A stretch of DNA of 64,000 nt from Candidatus Hydrothermus pacificus (GTDB lineage Bacteria > Hydrothermota > Hydrothermia > Hydrothermales > Hydrothermaceae): assembly GCA_002011615.1 (NCBI GenBank), contig MTOH01000001.1, forward strand, positions 61,851 to 125,850, in the 5' to 3' direction. A model generated the notes under the pieces. That model did not search any database. It saw only the letters and a list, made by a program, of their open reading frames with translations, and was not told where the DNA came from. Position numbers and translations under genes: made by a program. Shown piece after piece: positions 10,121-19,399 of the stretch (the first letter of the stretch is position 1; every line of letters begins with the position of its first letter).

Positions 10121-10890
10121 TTTCCTATACCTCTTTTTGATCTTTTTATAAATTCAATCAAATATTTTATATCCTCATTCTGAGGGAGTTCTTTTTCCAG
10201 AACTTCAACCGCCTGAGAAGTGTTTAAATTCTGTCTGAAAAGTATTTTATAAGCTTTTTTCAAGATGTTTATTCTCTCATCTGAGAAACCATTTCTTCTT
10301 AAGCCTACAACGTTTAAGCCTTTTACCTCTGTATTCTCAACTCCATCTATTATCGTATAAGGAATCGCATCCAGTCCGAGCCTTGACCTGCCTCTTATCA
10401 TCACATATTTCCCCACCCGGCAGAATTGATGAATCACTACAGCCCCGGAAATGAATGCAAAATCATGAACTTCTACATATCCTGCTAATTGAGACATATT
10501 TGCAATTATTACATTATCTCCAACTTTTACATTGTGTCCCAGATGAGAATAGGCCATTAAAAAACAGTTACTTCCGAGAACTGTTTTTTCTCCTTCTCCG
10601 GATGCCCTGTGAATTGTAACAAACTCTCTTATAATGTTGTTGTTACCTATAACGACCTCTGTATTCTCGCCTCTGTATTTAACATCCTGTGGAGGAAATC
10701 CTATAACTGCAGAATGCAGGATTTGATTGTTTTTACCTATCTTAACGTTCCCTTCAATCACAACGTTGCTTCCTATCTTTGTTCCCTTTCCAATTTTTAC
10801 TCCTGCTCCTATGATCGAAAAAGGACCTATCTCAACATCCTCATCAATTACAGCCTCCTTATGCACAATTGCAGATGTATGAATCTTCAT
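10117..10890 (-). CDS. lpxA: Acyl-ACP--UDP-N-acetylglucosamine O-acyltransferase
   Basis: Left-handed beta-helix hexapeptide repeats; IHxxAIVHKEAVI, IREFVTIHRAS, GLNVVGLRRNGF. Confidence 0.95.
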   Translation of the reverse strand: MKIHTSAIVHKEAVIDEDVEIGPFSIIGAGVKIGKGTKIGSNVVIEGNVKIGKNNQILHSAVIGFPPQDVKYRGENTEVVIGNNNIIREFVTIHRASGEGEKTVLGSNCFLMAYSHLGHNVKVGDNVIIANMSQLAGYVEVHDFAFISGAVVIHQFCRVGKYVMIRGRSRLGLDAIPYTIIDGVENTEVKGLNVVGLRRNGFSDERINILKKAYKILFRQNLNTSQAVEVLEKELPQNEDIKYLIEFIKRSKRGIGK

Positions 10891-12149
10891 TTTTTCACCT
10901 CCACCATTGTTGCGGTAAGTTCTGCTTCTGCCACAACCTCGTCACCCACATAAGCTCTGCCACACATCTTGCAAACTTTACCTCCCCACCTGAGTATCTC
11001 AACTTCCATTATAAGGGTATCACCGGGAAGAACAGGTCTCCTGAATTTAACATTGTTTATACCTGCAAAATAGAATAAGATGTTTTCTCTCCTGTGCTCT
11101 AATTTCTTCGCTATCAAAATACCTCCTGTCTGAGCAAGAGCTTCAATCATCAAAACACCGGGCATAACAGGATTTTCAGGAAAATGTCCCTGAAAAAATT
11201 CCTCGTTAAAGGTAAGGTTTTTAATTCCCACTATTCTTTTATCGTCAAAATTTAAAATTTTATCAACAAGCAGGAAAGGATACTTATGGGGGAGGAGGTG
11301 ATAAATCTCCTTTATATCTATTTCCTCTCTGACAAGATATCTTCTCAACTTTTTAATTGCTTCCAAGTGATGTCTGTGCCCTGTCCCTATGGCGATTATA
11401 TGAAAGCAAAAAGGATAGTTTAATAAAGAAAAATCTCCGAGCAAATCAAGTATCTTATGCCTCAAAAATTCATCAGGATAGGTCATTATCTCTTTATTAA
11501 CCCATTTGCCATCTTTGAAAACAAGGACGTTTTCCTCGCCACCTCCTTTCCCGAGTCCCTTCTTTCTCACTTCCTCAATTTCCTCAAAAAATATGAATGT
11601 TTTTGCCCTTGATATCTCCTTCTCATAAATATCCGGTGTTATGTCCAGAGTTAAAGTTCCTTCAAGACCTTTCTCTTTTTTGAAAATATAAGTGACTTTT
11701 AAAGAATCTGCAGGCGTAAATATTATCTCCTTATTATCTTCAAAAGAAAAAGAAACAGCATTTTTAAGTTTAAAGGGGCTTATATCCCCTGTCTCCTCAA
11801 CACCTGTCTTTTTAATTTCTTTAACAAAATAGCTGGAAGATGTGTCAAAATTCGGGATTTCTTTGCCTTCAATAACTATATCACACTGTATATTTCCAAG
11901 TCCTGTAAGGGTCGATAAAAGATGTTCAAAGGTCAGAACCACTTTTTCATCCCTTTTTAAAGCAATGCATCTGTAATCTGCTGTGAAATTTTCAGGAACA
12001 AAGGGGACATCAATCTCACTTTCACCTGTTTTAATAAAGACTCTTTTTCCGGGTTCTTTTCTGGGCCTTAAAATAAGGGTTGCTTCTTCACCTGTATGTA
12101 AGCCTTTTCCTTTAAATAGAATTTCTTTCTTTAATGTACGAATTTTCAT
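10887..12149 (-). CDS. Bifunctional UDP-3-O-acyl-GlcNAc deacetylase / 3-hydroxyacyl-ACP dehydratase (LpxC-FabZ fusion)
   Basis: LpxC domain (GKGLHTGEEATL, LTFEHLLSTLTGLG, DEFLRHKILDLLGD) then FabZ (LLPHKYPFLLVDKI, GHFPENPVMPGVLMIEALAQTGG); start reassigned from 12239 to 12149 (MKIRTL) with AGGAGG SD. Confidence 0.92.
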   Translation of the reverse strand: MKIRTLKKEILFKGKGLHTGEEATLILRPRKEPGKRVFIKTGESEIDVPFVPENFTADYRCIALKRDEKVVLTFEHLLSTLTGLGNIQCDIVIEGKEIPNFDTSSSYFVKEIKKTGVEETGDISPFKLKNAVSFSFEDNKEIIFTPADSLKVTYIFKKEKGLEGTLTLDITPDIYEKEISRAKTFIFFEEIEEVRKKGLGKGGGEENVLVFKDGKWVNKEIMTYPDEFLRHKILDLLGDFSLLNYPFCFHIIAIGTGHRHHLEAIKKLRRYLVREEIDIKEIYHLLPHKYPFLLVDKILNFDDKRIVGIKNLTFNEEFFQGHFPENPVMPGVLMIEALAQTGGILIAKKLEHRRENILFYFAGINNVKFRRPVLPGDTLIMEVEILRWGGKVCKMCGRAYVGDEVVAEAELTATMVEVKK

Positions 12150-13044
12150 CTTTCCTCCTGAAGGTTTTATAAAATATTTTTGCAGTATTGAAATGGATAT
12201 CAACAAGGTCATCCAGTTCTCTTGAATACCCTCCTCCAAGAGTTATTGACACGGGCACAGAATTCTTTTTACAAAACTCGGCAACTTTACTATCTCTTTC
12301 TAAAAGTCCTTCTTTTGAGAGCATAAGGTTACCGAGTTTATCATCCTTATAAGGGTCTGCGCCTGCCTGATAAACACACAAATCAAAAGGCATATTATTT
12401 TCAATAACAGAAAGTGCATAATCAAGTTTTTCAAGATAGAGTTCATCATCAGCAAAATCAGGAAGTCCTATATCCAGGTCACTCTTTTCTTTCACAGGAT
12501 AAAGGTTCTGTTGATGTATAGAAAAAGTAAAAACATCACTATCATCTCTAAAAATTCTTGCTGTTCCGTTTCCCTGATGCAAATCACAATCAATTACAAC
12601 TGCTCTTCTAATTCTGTTTTCTTTCTTTAACCTTAAAATCGCATACGCAATATCATTTATATAGCAAAAACCCTCTGCCTTATCTTTAAATGCATGGTGA
12701 AATCCTCCACCTATATGATAAACTACTTTTTCTTCAAGAGCAACACTGGAGGAAATAAATGTGCCTTCTGCTGCAAGCATATACATGTCAACTATTTCAC
12801 GAGTGAGGGGAAGTTCTGAAAACATTGTTCTTGAAGTCCACCTCAAATTTTTCAGGTCATTCATATATTCTTTATCGAGCAGAACCAAAAGGTCCTGTTC
12901 CCGGGGCATCGAAGGTTCTATAAAATCTTTTTCTTCTGCAATATCCTCATTCAACAATCTATCTTTGATTAAGACATATTTCTCTGTGGGGAAAACATGA
13001 ATCCCAAAATCCACTATATATTTTTCTGAATAAACGAATTTCAA
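12112..13044 (-). CDS. Histone deacetylase family (AcuC-like) protein
   Basis: YHIGGGFHHAF, CYINDIAYAI, VVIDCDLHQGNGTARIF, YQAGADPYKDDKLGNL. Confidence 0.9.
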   Translation of the reverse strand: MKFVYSEKYIVDFGIHVFPTEKYVLIKDRLLNEDIAEEKDFIEPSMPREQDLLVLLDKEYMNDLKNLRWTSRTMFSELPLTREIVDMYMLAAEGTFISSSVALEEKVVYHIGGGFHHAFKDKAEGFCYINDIAYAILRLKKENRIRRAVVIDCDLHQGNGTARIFRDDSDVFTFSIHQQNLYPVKEKSDLDIGLPDFADDELYLEKLDYALSVIENNMPFDLCVYQAGADPYKDDKLGNLMLSKEGLLERDSKVAEFCKKNSVPVSITLGGGYSRELDDLVDIHFNTAKIFYKTFRRKDENSYIKERNSI

Positions 13045-13613
13045 CGGTAAAGTTTCTCCCTTATTATATATTGCTCAACCGCATCCCTTACAAAAAATTT
13101 AATCTCTTTACCCTCTTTCACCCTTTTTCTTATTTCACTGGAGGATATTTCCATGCATCTGTTGTGCAAAAATATCACATCCTTTGCAAAAGGGTATCCA
13201 TTAAAGTCTTCTTCCTTTCTTTTCAAAACCGCAACTTCCATCTCTTTTAATATTTGTTCAGGTTTATACCATTCGTTAAATCTTGTAAACTGGTCAGAAC
13301 CCACTATAAAATAAAATTCTTTATCCACAAATCTTTTTTTAATCTCTCTTATCACTAATAATGAGTAGCTTTTATCCAGATTTAATTCTCTCTCTATGGG
13401 TGAAACCTTAAATTTCTTGAAATCCTGGACTGAGAGTCGGGTCATCTCATATCTCCTGTCAAAGGGAGTATTTTCCTCTCTGTGAGGGGGATGAAAGCTC
13501 ACAAGAAACCATATCTCATCAAGATTTAATTCAATAAGAGCGTCAAGTGCGGTGATTAAATGTCCTATATGAGGAGGGTCAAAAAGTCCTCCAAATATAC
13601 CTGTTTTTTTCAT
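13041..13613 (-). CDS. nadD: Nicotinate-nucleotide adenylyltransferase
   Basis: GIFGGLFDPPHIGHL, FYFIVGSDQFTRFNEW, EISSSEIRKRVKEG. Confidence 0.93.
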   Translation of the reverse strand: MKKTGIFGGLFDPPHIGHLITALDALIELNLDEIWFLVSFHPPHREENTPFDRRYEMTRLSVQDFKKFKVSPIERELNLDKSYSLLVIREIKKRFVDKEFYFIVGSDQFTRFNEWYKPEQILKEMEVAVLKRKEEDFNGYPFAKDVIFLHNRCMEISSSEIRKRVKEGKEIKFFVRDAVEQYIIREKLYR

Positions 13614-14239
13614 TTCCTATCTTCTATAATCTCCTTTGCCTTATCATAGAGGGACAGGTCAGAATATTCCTCCTTTAATATCTGGAAATAAACCTGCGCA
13701 GATGAGAGTTTACCCATTTTTAAATAAAGGACCATATTGTTAAATATCTTTTTTGCAAGTTTTTCTCTACATTTTTTAACTATATCCTCAGCCTCTCTTT
13801 TAAATCTGGAATCCGGATATTTCTCAATGAAATCCCTCATATACTTTAATGCATTGAAAGTTTCTTCCTGGTCAAGCTCAGGAGAAGGAGTTTGCAAAAA
13901 CTTTATTTTACCCATCATAAATTCAGATTCTTCTGAATGTTCACTTTTAGGAAAATGGTCGGCAAGAAATTGAAATTCCATCAATGCCTGCTCATAATCC
14001 TTAATTTGATAGTAGCACTGTGCCAGATAAAACTGGGCATCATCGGTTATATCCAGGATATCTTGTGAATAAATCACCTTTTTAAAGCCTTCTATAGCTT
14101 TGTTGTATTCTTTCTTGCTGTAAAACTCCATGCTCTTTTCAAAAATATCTCTCGGGTCATCTATGTTTTTAAATACACTCTTTTTAGAACATAGAAGGAG
14201 TAACACACAAAAATAAGGGAACAAAGAATATTTTTTCAT
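13610..14239 (-). CDS. BamD-like outer-membrane assembly lipoprotein with TPR repeats
   Basis: Signal/lipobox-like N-term (LFPYFCVLLLLCSKK); TPR pattern EYNKAIEGFKKVIYS, AQFYLAQCYYQIKDYEQALMEFQ. Confidence 0.7.
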   Translation of the reverse strand: MKKYSLFPYFCVLLLLCSKKSVFKNIDDPRDIFEKSMEFYSKKEYNKAIEGFKKVIYSQDILDITDDAQFYLAQCYYQIKDYEQALMEFQFLADHFPKSEHSEESEFMMGKIKFLQTPSPELDQEETFNALKYMRDFIEKYPDSRFKREAEDIVKKCREKLAKKIFNNMVLYLKMGKLSSAQVYFQILKEEYSDLSLYDKAKEIIEDRK

Positions 14240-15411
14240 TCTTCTAACATTGATAACTTATCTTTTATTTTATAAATCAAAACTTCTATTCTCTGCAAAC
14301 CTTCTCTTATTCTCCCTGTTAAATCCCTGACATTTTCTGGAAACTTTTCCTCATCAGGTTTCAGATAAGCAAATCTTTCTCTTGTATCATTCAAGGTTTC
14401 CTCAAAATTTTTAAGTAGCACATCCAAGTCTCCTTTTATTATTGTAACATTCTCCTTCATTTTCATATGTTTGCGTCTCAACTCATCTAATTTATCCCGC
14501 ACGAGTTTCTCGGCATCCTTTTCAAGAGATAGAATTTTTTTCTGCAAATCCTCAATGACAAAATATTTACCTGTTATCCAGTCATTCATCTCCATCATAT
14601 TAAAGAATATAGTTTCCTCTCTTTTCATTTTTCTTCTCTTTCTCACATTTTCCTCTATTTTCAGTAGTATTTCCCGTGAAATAGGAAAAGGCTTGGCAAG
14701 ATAATCATCTGCTCCTCTTTTAAGAATTTCAACAACAAGGTCCTCAGAGCCATAGGCGGTCATAATAATAACAGGTATATCCTTGTGTTTTTCCTTGACC
14801 CTGCTCAGTATTTCCATTCCATCAGTATCAGGTAATATATAATCAAGCAAAATCAGGTCAGGATTCATTTCATCTATCTTTCTAATTCCTTCATGCCCCT
14901 TTTGAGCATATTCGACAACATAGTCGTCACCTTCCAGAATTTTTCTTAAAAGAAAAACTGTATCAAGGTCATCTTCAATTATAAGAATTTTACCCCGTTT
15001 TTCCTCCTTTGGTTTTTGCTCTCCGATAAATTCTCTTATCTTTTCAAGAATCAAGTCAAAGAGTGTAGGCTTCTGGAAATAAGCGTCCACTCTCACATTA
15101 TAAAAACGTCCCTCCAGATTAATTCCTTTTTTTATGTCTTCATCTTTGAAGTATAGAATGGTATACAGTATAAAAGGGATATGAGACACCTTCGGGCTTA
15201 CCTTACACTCCTTTATTATCTCGAGACCATTTTTACCAGGAAGTAAAATCTCAGTTATTACACAATCGGGAAGCACACTAAATATATTCTGTATTCCCTC
15301 TTCACCATTAAAAGCATGGTAAACCTTAAAACCCTTTTCTTCAAGAAAAACTCCTAATTTTTCGTGCACTTCCTCTGATTCATCAAGTATTATAATTTTT
15401 CTCCCATTCAT
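14236..15411 (-). CDS. Response regulator with two receiver domains and a coiled-coil C-terminus
   Basis: Two REC domains: KIIILDESEEVHEKL... and KILIIEDDLDTVFLLRKILEGDDYVVEYA...DLILLDYILPDTDG...VIIMTAYGSEDL. Confidence 0.85.
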   Translation of the reverse strand: MNGRKIIILDESEEVHEKLGVFLEEKGFKVYHAFNGEEGIQNIFSVLPDCVITEILLPGKNGLEIIKECKVSPKVSHIPFILYTILYFKDEDIKKGINLEGRFYNVRVDAYFQKPTLFDLILEKIREFIGEQKPKEEKRGKILIIEDDLDTVFLLRKILEGDDYVVEYAQKGHEGIRKIDEMNPDLILLDYILPDTDGMEILSRVKEKHKDIPVIIMTAYGSEDLVVEILKRGADDYLAKPFPISREILLKIEENVRKRRKMKREETIFFNMMEMNDWITGKYFVIEDLQKKILSLEKDAEKLVRDKLDELRRKHMKMKENVTIIKGDLDVLLKNFEETLNDTRERFAYLKPDEEKFPENVRDLTGRIREGLQRIEVLIYKIKDKLSMLEE

Positions 15412-15469
15412 AATAAAAACCTCTTTTTGAACATCTATATTATAAAGCCAACCAGATTTTTCTCAAAAA

Positions 15470-15541
15470 CTGGGGCGCGAGGATTCGAACCTCGATTCTG
15501 GGATCCAAAATCCCATGTCCTGCCGATTAGACGACGCCCCA
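15470..15541 (-). tRNA. tRNA-Gln (anticodon TTG)
   Basis: Cloverleaf on reverse strand TGGGGCG...GGGA-TTTTGGA-TCCC...GGTTCGAATCC...CGCCCCA+G; no encoded CCA. Confidence 0.93.
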
Positions 15542-16378
15542 GTCAAGGCTCTTTGTCCAGAAAACTTTTCCAAAACCAAAACTAATTTCTTCTTCCAATC
15601 TTTCATTAAAATATGCCCACAGTCCAGAACCACTCCCTGTCAGCATAACCTTTTTAGCTCCTTTTTCAAGCAAACTCTCTTTAATCTTATTGAAAAAGGG
15701 ATAATATTTAAAAACTACCCTTTCAAAATCATTTTCTATTATATCCATGAAATCATCATGCTGACCGGCGTTCAAAAAATCTATTGCTTTTTTAAAAGTA
15801 TTCTCTTTCTCCTCATCTTTTCTATCATCCATCTGAATTCTGGCAATCTCTGAATATGCCCACGAGGTAGAAATTTCAAAACCAGGATAAAATATAAGGA
15901 AATTCCCTTTAAAATTGGTATTCAATTTATCAAGAATCTCGCCTCTTCCCCTTCCACTGGCAGTTTTTCCCATGATAAAAAACGGCACATCACTACCTAT
16001 ATAACCTGCAATTTTTAAGAGTTCTTCTTTTTTTAAATCAAGAGAATAGATTTCATTAAGCGCCTTTAAAACCGCTGCAGCATCAGAACTACCTCCTCCC
16101 ATACCCGCCCCAAGGGGTATTTTTTTTCTTATGTATATATCCGCTCCCAGAAAGGTTTTCTTGTATCTTGATAGTTCCTCAAGGACTTTTATAACTATGT
16201 TTTTATCGCCCTCGGGTCCACCATCACATTTTATTTTAACAAGCTGGGATTCGTTCACCTCTATCTCATCAAAAATATCAACAGGATGAAAAATGGTTCT
16301 AATCTCGTGATAACCATCCTCTCTTTTTTTCATAATCCAGAGTCCCAGATTTATCTTTCCAAAAGCTTTTGTTTTCAT
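15527..16378 (-). CDS. ispE: 4-diphosphocytidyl-2-C-methyl-D-erythritol kinase
   Basis: AFGKINLGLWIMKKREDGYHEIRT, KKIPLGAGMGGGSSDAAAVL, MLTGSGSGLWA; GHMP kinase motifs. Confidence 0.95.
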   Translation of the reverse strand: MKTKAFGKINLGLWIMKKREDGYHEIRTIFHPVDIFDEIEVNESQLVKIKCDGGPEGDKNIVIKVLEELSRYKKTFLGADIYIRKKIPLGAGMGGGSSDAAAVLKALNEIYSLDLKKEELLKIAGYIGSDVPFFIMGKTASGRGRGEILDKLNTNFKGNFLIFYPGFEISTSWAYSEIARIQMDDRKDEEKENTFKKAIDFLNAGQHDDFMDIIENDFERVVFKYYPFFNKIKESLLEKGAKKVMLTGSGSGLWAYFNERLEEEISFGFGKVFWTKSLDWGVV

Positions 16379-16484
16379 AATATAGTTTTATATATTATGT
16401 GATAAGTTAAAAAAAATCAAGTCATTTGACTTTAATACTCCTTTTCTTTTATTATTTTTCCATTCAAAATTTAAGGAGGCTAAA

Positions 16485-17615
16485 ATGAAACTCTTGGAAT
16501 ACGAAGGGAGAGAATTGTTTGAAAAATATGGAATACCGGTCAAAAAAGGTAGAGTCGCAGAAACTCCTGAAGAGGCAGGAAAAATATTTGAAGAAATAAA
16601 CAAACCGGTGGTGATTAAGGCACAGGTTCCTGTGGGAGGAAGAGGCAAGGCAGGTGGAATAAAACTGGCAAATACCAGAGAGGAAACCATACAAAAAGCC
16701 AGAGACATCCTGAATTTAAAAATAAAAGGTATACCTGTTAAAAAAGTTCTTGTAGCCGAGGCAGCAGATATAGATAGAGAACTCTATATCAGTTTAACTC
16801 TGGACAGGTCCAGAAATAAAGTCTTAATTATGGCTATTAAGGAAGGCGGAGTCGAAGTTGAGGAAATAGCAAAACAAAGACCAGAAAGTATATACACTGA
16901 TTATTATGACCCCTTAAGGGGTATTGCCCCTTATCAGATAAGAAATCTTGCAACATGGATGTTTGAGGAAAAAGAATTTCAGAAAAAACTCTTTAATCTC
17001 ATCCATAACATGGAAAAGCTCTTCAAGGAATGTCAGGCTTCCCTTGTGGAAATTAACCCTCTTGCAATCTCGGGGAATGAGCTTATAGCGGTTGACTCAA
17101 AAGTAATTCTTGATGATAATGCCTATTATAAATACAAAGACATAATAGGGGAAAAAGACCTTTCTTATGAAGATAAAAAAGAGCTTGCAGCAAAAGAGGC
17201 AGGATTATCTTATGTCAAGCTGGATGGATTTATAGGATGTTGTGTAAATGGTGCTGGACTTGCAATGGCAACAATGGATATAATTAAAAAATATGGGGGC
17301 GAACCTGCAAACTTCCTTGATATAGGAGGAAGTTCATCTCCTGAAAAGGTTAAAAAGGCAATGGAAATCCTCCTGTCCGACAAAAATGTAAAAGTTGTAT
17401 TTTTTAACATCTTTGGCGGAATAACAAGATGTGACGATGTGGCAAAGGGTATGGTTGAAGCTTTTAAAGAAATAAAATGTAATTTACCGGTTGTGGTAAG
17501 ACTTACAGGAACAAACGAAAATGAAGCTAAAGAAATTCTAAAGGAATTGCCAAATCTTATACCTGTTTCTTCAATGGCAGAAGGAGCACAAAAAGCAGTA
17601 GAACTCGTAAAATGA
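16485..17615 (+). CDS. sucC: Succinyl-CoA synthetase (ADP-forming) beta subunit
   Basis: MKLLEYEGRELFEKYGIPV, KAQVPVGGRGKAGGIKLA, GGEPANFLDIGGSSSPEKV, FFNIFGGITRCDDVA. Confidence 0.95.
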   Translation: MKLLEYEGRELFEKYGIPVKKGRVAETPEEAGKIFEEINKPVVIKAQVPVGGRGKAGGIKLANTREETIQKARDILNLKIKGIPVKKVLVAEAADIDRELYISLTLDRSRNKVLIMAIKEGGVEVEEIAKQRPESIYTDYYDPLRGIAPYQIRNLATWMFEEKEFQKKLFNLIHNMEKLFKECQASLVEINPLAISGNELIAVDSKVILDDNAYYKYKDIIGEKDLSYEDKKELAAKEAGLSYVKLDGFIGCCVNGAGLAMATMDIIKKYGGEPANFLDIGGSSSPEKVKKAMEILLSDKNVKVVFFNIFGGITRCDDVAKGMVEAFKEIKCNLPVVVRLTGTNENEAKEILKELPNLIPVSSMAEGAQKAVELVK

Positions 17616-18559
17616 AAGCAGGTGTTGTAGGGGCAACTGGTGTTGTAGGAAAAACACTGATTAAACTGTTAGAAAAAGATAAAAGAATAAAAGAAATAAT
17701 TCCCTTTTCAGGTGGAAGAAGTGAGAAATATCTGGATTTCCGCAAGAAGAAAATAGAGGTTCGGAAAATAAAAGACATTCCTGAAATGGATTTTGTGTTC
17801 TTCTGTGTTGAAGCGGACATAGCTGAAAATATATTCCCGATTTTTCATAAGAAATCAAAACTTATCATTGATAACTCAAGTGCATTCAGGCTCAGGAAGG
17901 GAATCCCCCTCATCGTCCCTGAGGTCAATCCAGAAGACATAAGCAGACATAAGGGTCTTATTGCCAATCCTAACTGTTCAACAATACAGCTTGTGATTCC
18001 CCTTAAAGCCCTTGAAAAATTCAAACCCCATTATATCTTTGTTGCGACATATCAATCTGTCTCAGGAGCAGGAAAAGATGGAATAGAGGCTTTAAAACGC
18101 GAAAGAAATGGAAGAAAATACAAAAATAGTCCCTTTGATACCAGGATACATGACAATTTGATCCCAAAAATTGGTGAAATAAAACAGGGGCATTCAAAAG
18201 AAGAGTGGAAAATGATTCTGGAAACCAGAAAAATATTAAAGAAAAAATTCCAGGTATACCCCACCTGTGTCAGAGTCCCGGTTGAAAATTGTCATTCCCA
18301 GTCAGTTTTTATAAAATTTAAAGAGAATGTGAAGGAAAATACAATTTTGAAAGCCTTTGAAAACTTTCCTTCAATCAAAATTCAGAAGAACATAATAACC
18401 CCTCTTCAGGTAAAAGGAAAAGACGAGGTCTACATATCCCGAATAAGAGTCTATGAAAGGACAAAAACACTGAGTTTCTTTTCAGTATTTGACAACCTGA
18501 GGAAGGGAGCTGCAACCAATGCCTATCAAATAGGGAAAATTATATGGGAAGGAAATTAG
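17612..18559 (+). CDS. asd: Aspartate-semialdehyde dehydrogenase
   Basis: VGATGVVGKTLIKLLE, NPNCSTIQLVIPLKAL, catalytic NPNCST; VRVPVENCHSQSVFI. Confidence 0.93.
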   Translation: MKAGVVGATGVVGKTLIKLLEKDKRIKEIIPFSGGRSEKYLDFRKKKIEVRKIKDIPEMDFVFFCVEADIAENIFPIFHKKSKLIIDNSSAFRLRKGIPLIVPEVNPEDISRHKGLIANPNCSTIQLVIPLKALEKFKPHYIFVATYQSVSGAGKDGIEALKRERNGRKYKNSPFDTRIHDNLIPKIGEIKQGHSKEEWKMILETRKILKKKFQVYPTCVRVPVENCHSQSVFIKFKENVKENTILKAFENFPSIKIQKNIITPLQVKGKDEVYISRIRVYERTKTLSFFSVFDNLRKGAATNAYQIGKIIWEGN

Positions 18560-19383
18560 AATCTTCTGATGCATCCATTGAATTTTATTTTAGAGAAATA
18601 TCAAAACACCCGCCCATTTCCACTGAAATGGAGAAAAAACTGATAGATAAAGCCAAAAAGGGTGATAAACTCGCCCTTGAAAAACTTATACTGTCAAATC
18701 TGAGGTTTGTCGTAGAAATAGCTTCTAAGTACAAAGATATGGGAGTCCCTTTTGAGGACCTTATAAATGAAGGTAACATAGGCTTAATAAAAGCTGTAAA
18801 ACATTTTGACCCCAAAAAAGGCGTAAAATTTCTCTCTTATGCAATATGGTGGATAAGACAGTCAATAATGAAACATCTCGATGAACACAGCCAGTTGATA
18901 AGGATACCCGCTGAACAAAAAGCAAAAATAAGAAAAATCAGAAAAGCGGAAAAAGAATTCCTGCAAAAGTATGGAGAAATCCCCTCTCCAAAGGAACTTG
19001 CAAAAATAACAGGAATTTCTGAAAAAGAAATAGAAGCATCCTATGAAATATTCCAGAAAGAGCTTTCCCTTGATAGACCTTTAAGAGAATCAGGAAAGAC
19101 TTCATGGGAGGAGACACTTCTACAAAAGGCACTCCCCTCACCTGAAGAGTATTCCAGAAAAGAACATGTCAAAGAAAAAATAAAGAATGCCCTTGAAGAA
19201 CTTGATGAAAAAGAAAAGAAAATAATAACTCTTTACTATGGACTTGAAGATGATATTCCAAAAACGCTTGAACAGATAGGTAAAGTAATCGGTGTAAGCA
19301 GGGAAAGAGTAAGACAAATAAAAGAACGAGCACTCATAAAACTCAGGAAAAAGCTGGACAAAAATCTTTTAGGAAACCTTTAG
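18544..19383 (+). CDS. RNA polymerase sigma-70 family factor (RpoD-type)
   Basis: Regions 1.2-4.2: KLILSNLRFVVEIASKYKDMGVPFEDLINEGNIGLIKAVKHFDPKKGVKFLSYAIWWIRQSI...IGVSRERVRQIKERALIKLR. Confidence 0.95.
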   Translation: MGRKLESSDASIEFYFREISKHPPISTEMEKKLIDKAKKGDKLALEKLILSNLRFVVEIASKYKDMGVPFEDLINEGNIGLIKAVKHFDPKKGVKFLSYAIWWIRQSIMKHLDEHSQLIRIPAEQKAKIRKIRKAEKEFLQKYGEIPSPKELAKITGISEKEIEASYEIFQKELSLDRPLRESGKTSWEETLLQKALPSPEEYSRKEHVKEKIKNALEELDEKEKKIITLYYGLEDDIPKTLEQIGKVIGVSRERVRQIKERALIKLRKKLDKNLLGNL

Positions 19384-19399
19384 AAAATGTTATTACAAA

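Noticed and set aside
16388-16708. - strand ORFs over the sucC start
   Set aside because: Antisense to the conserved ATP-grasp domain of SucC; translations lack family features
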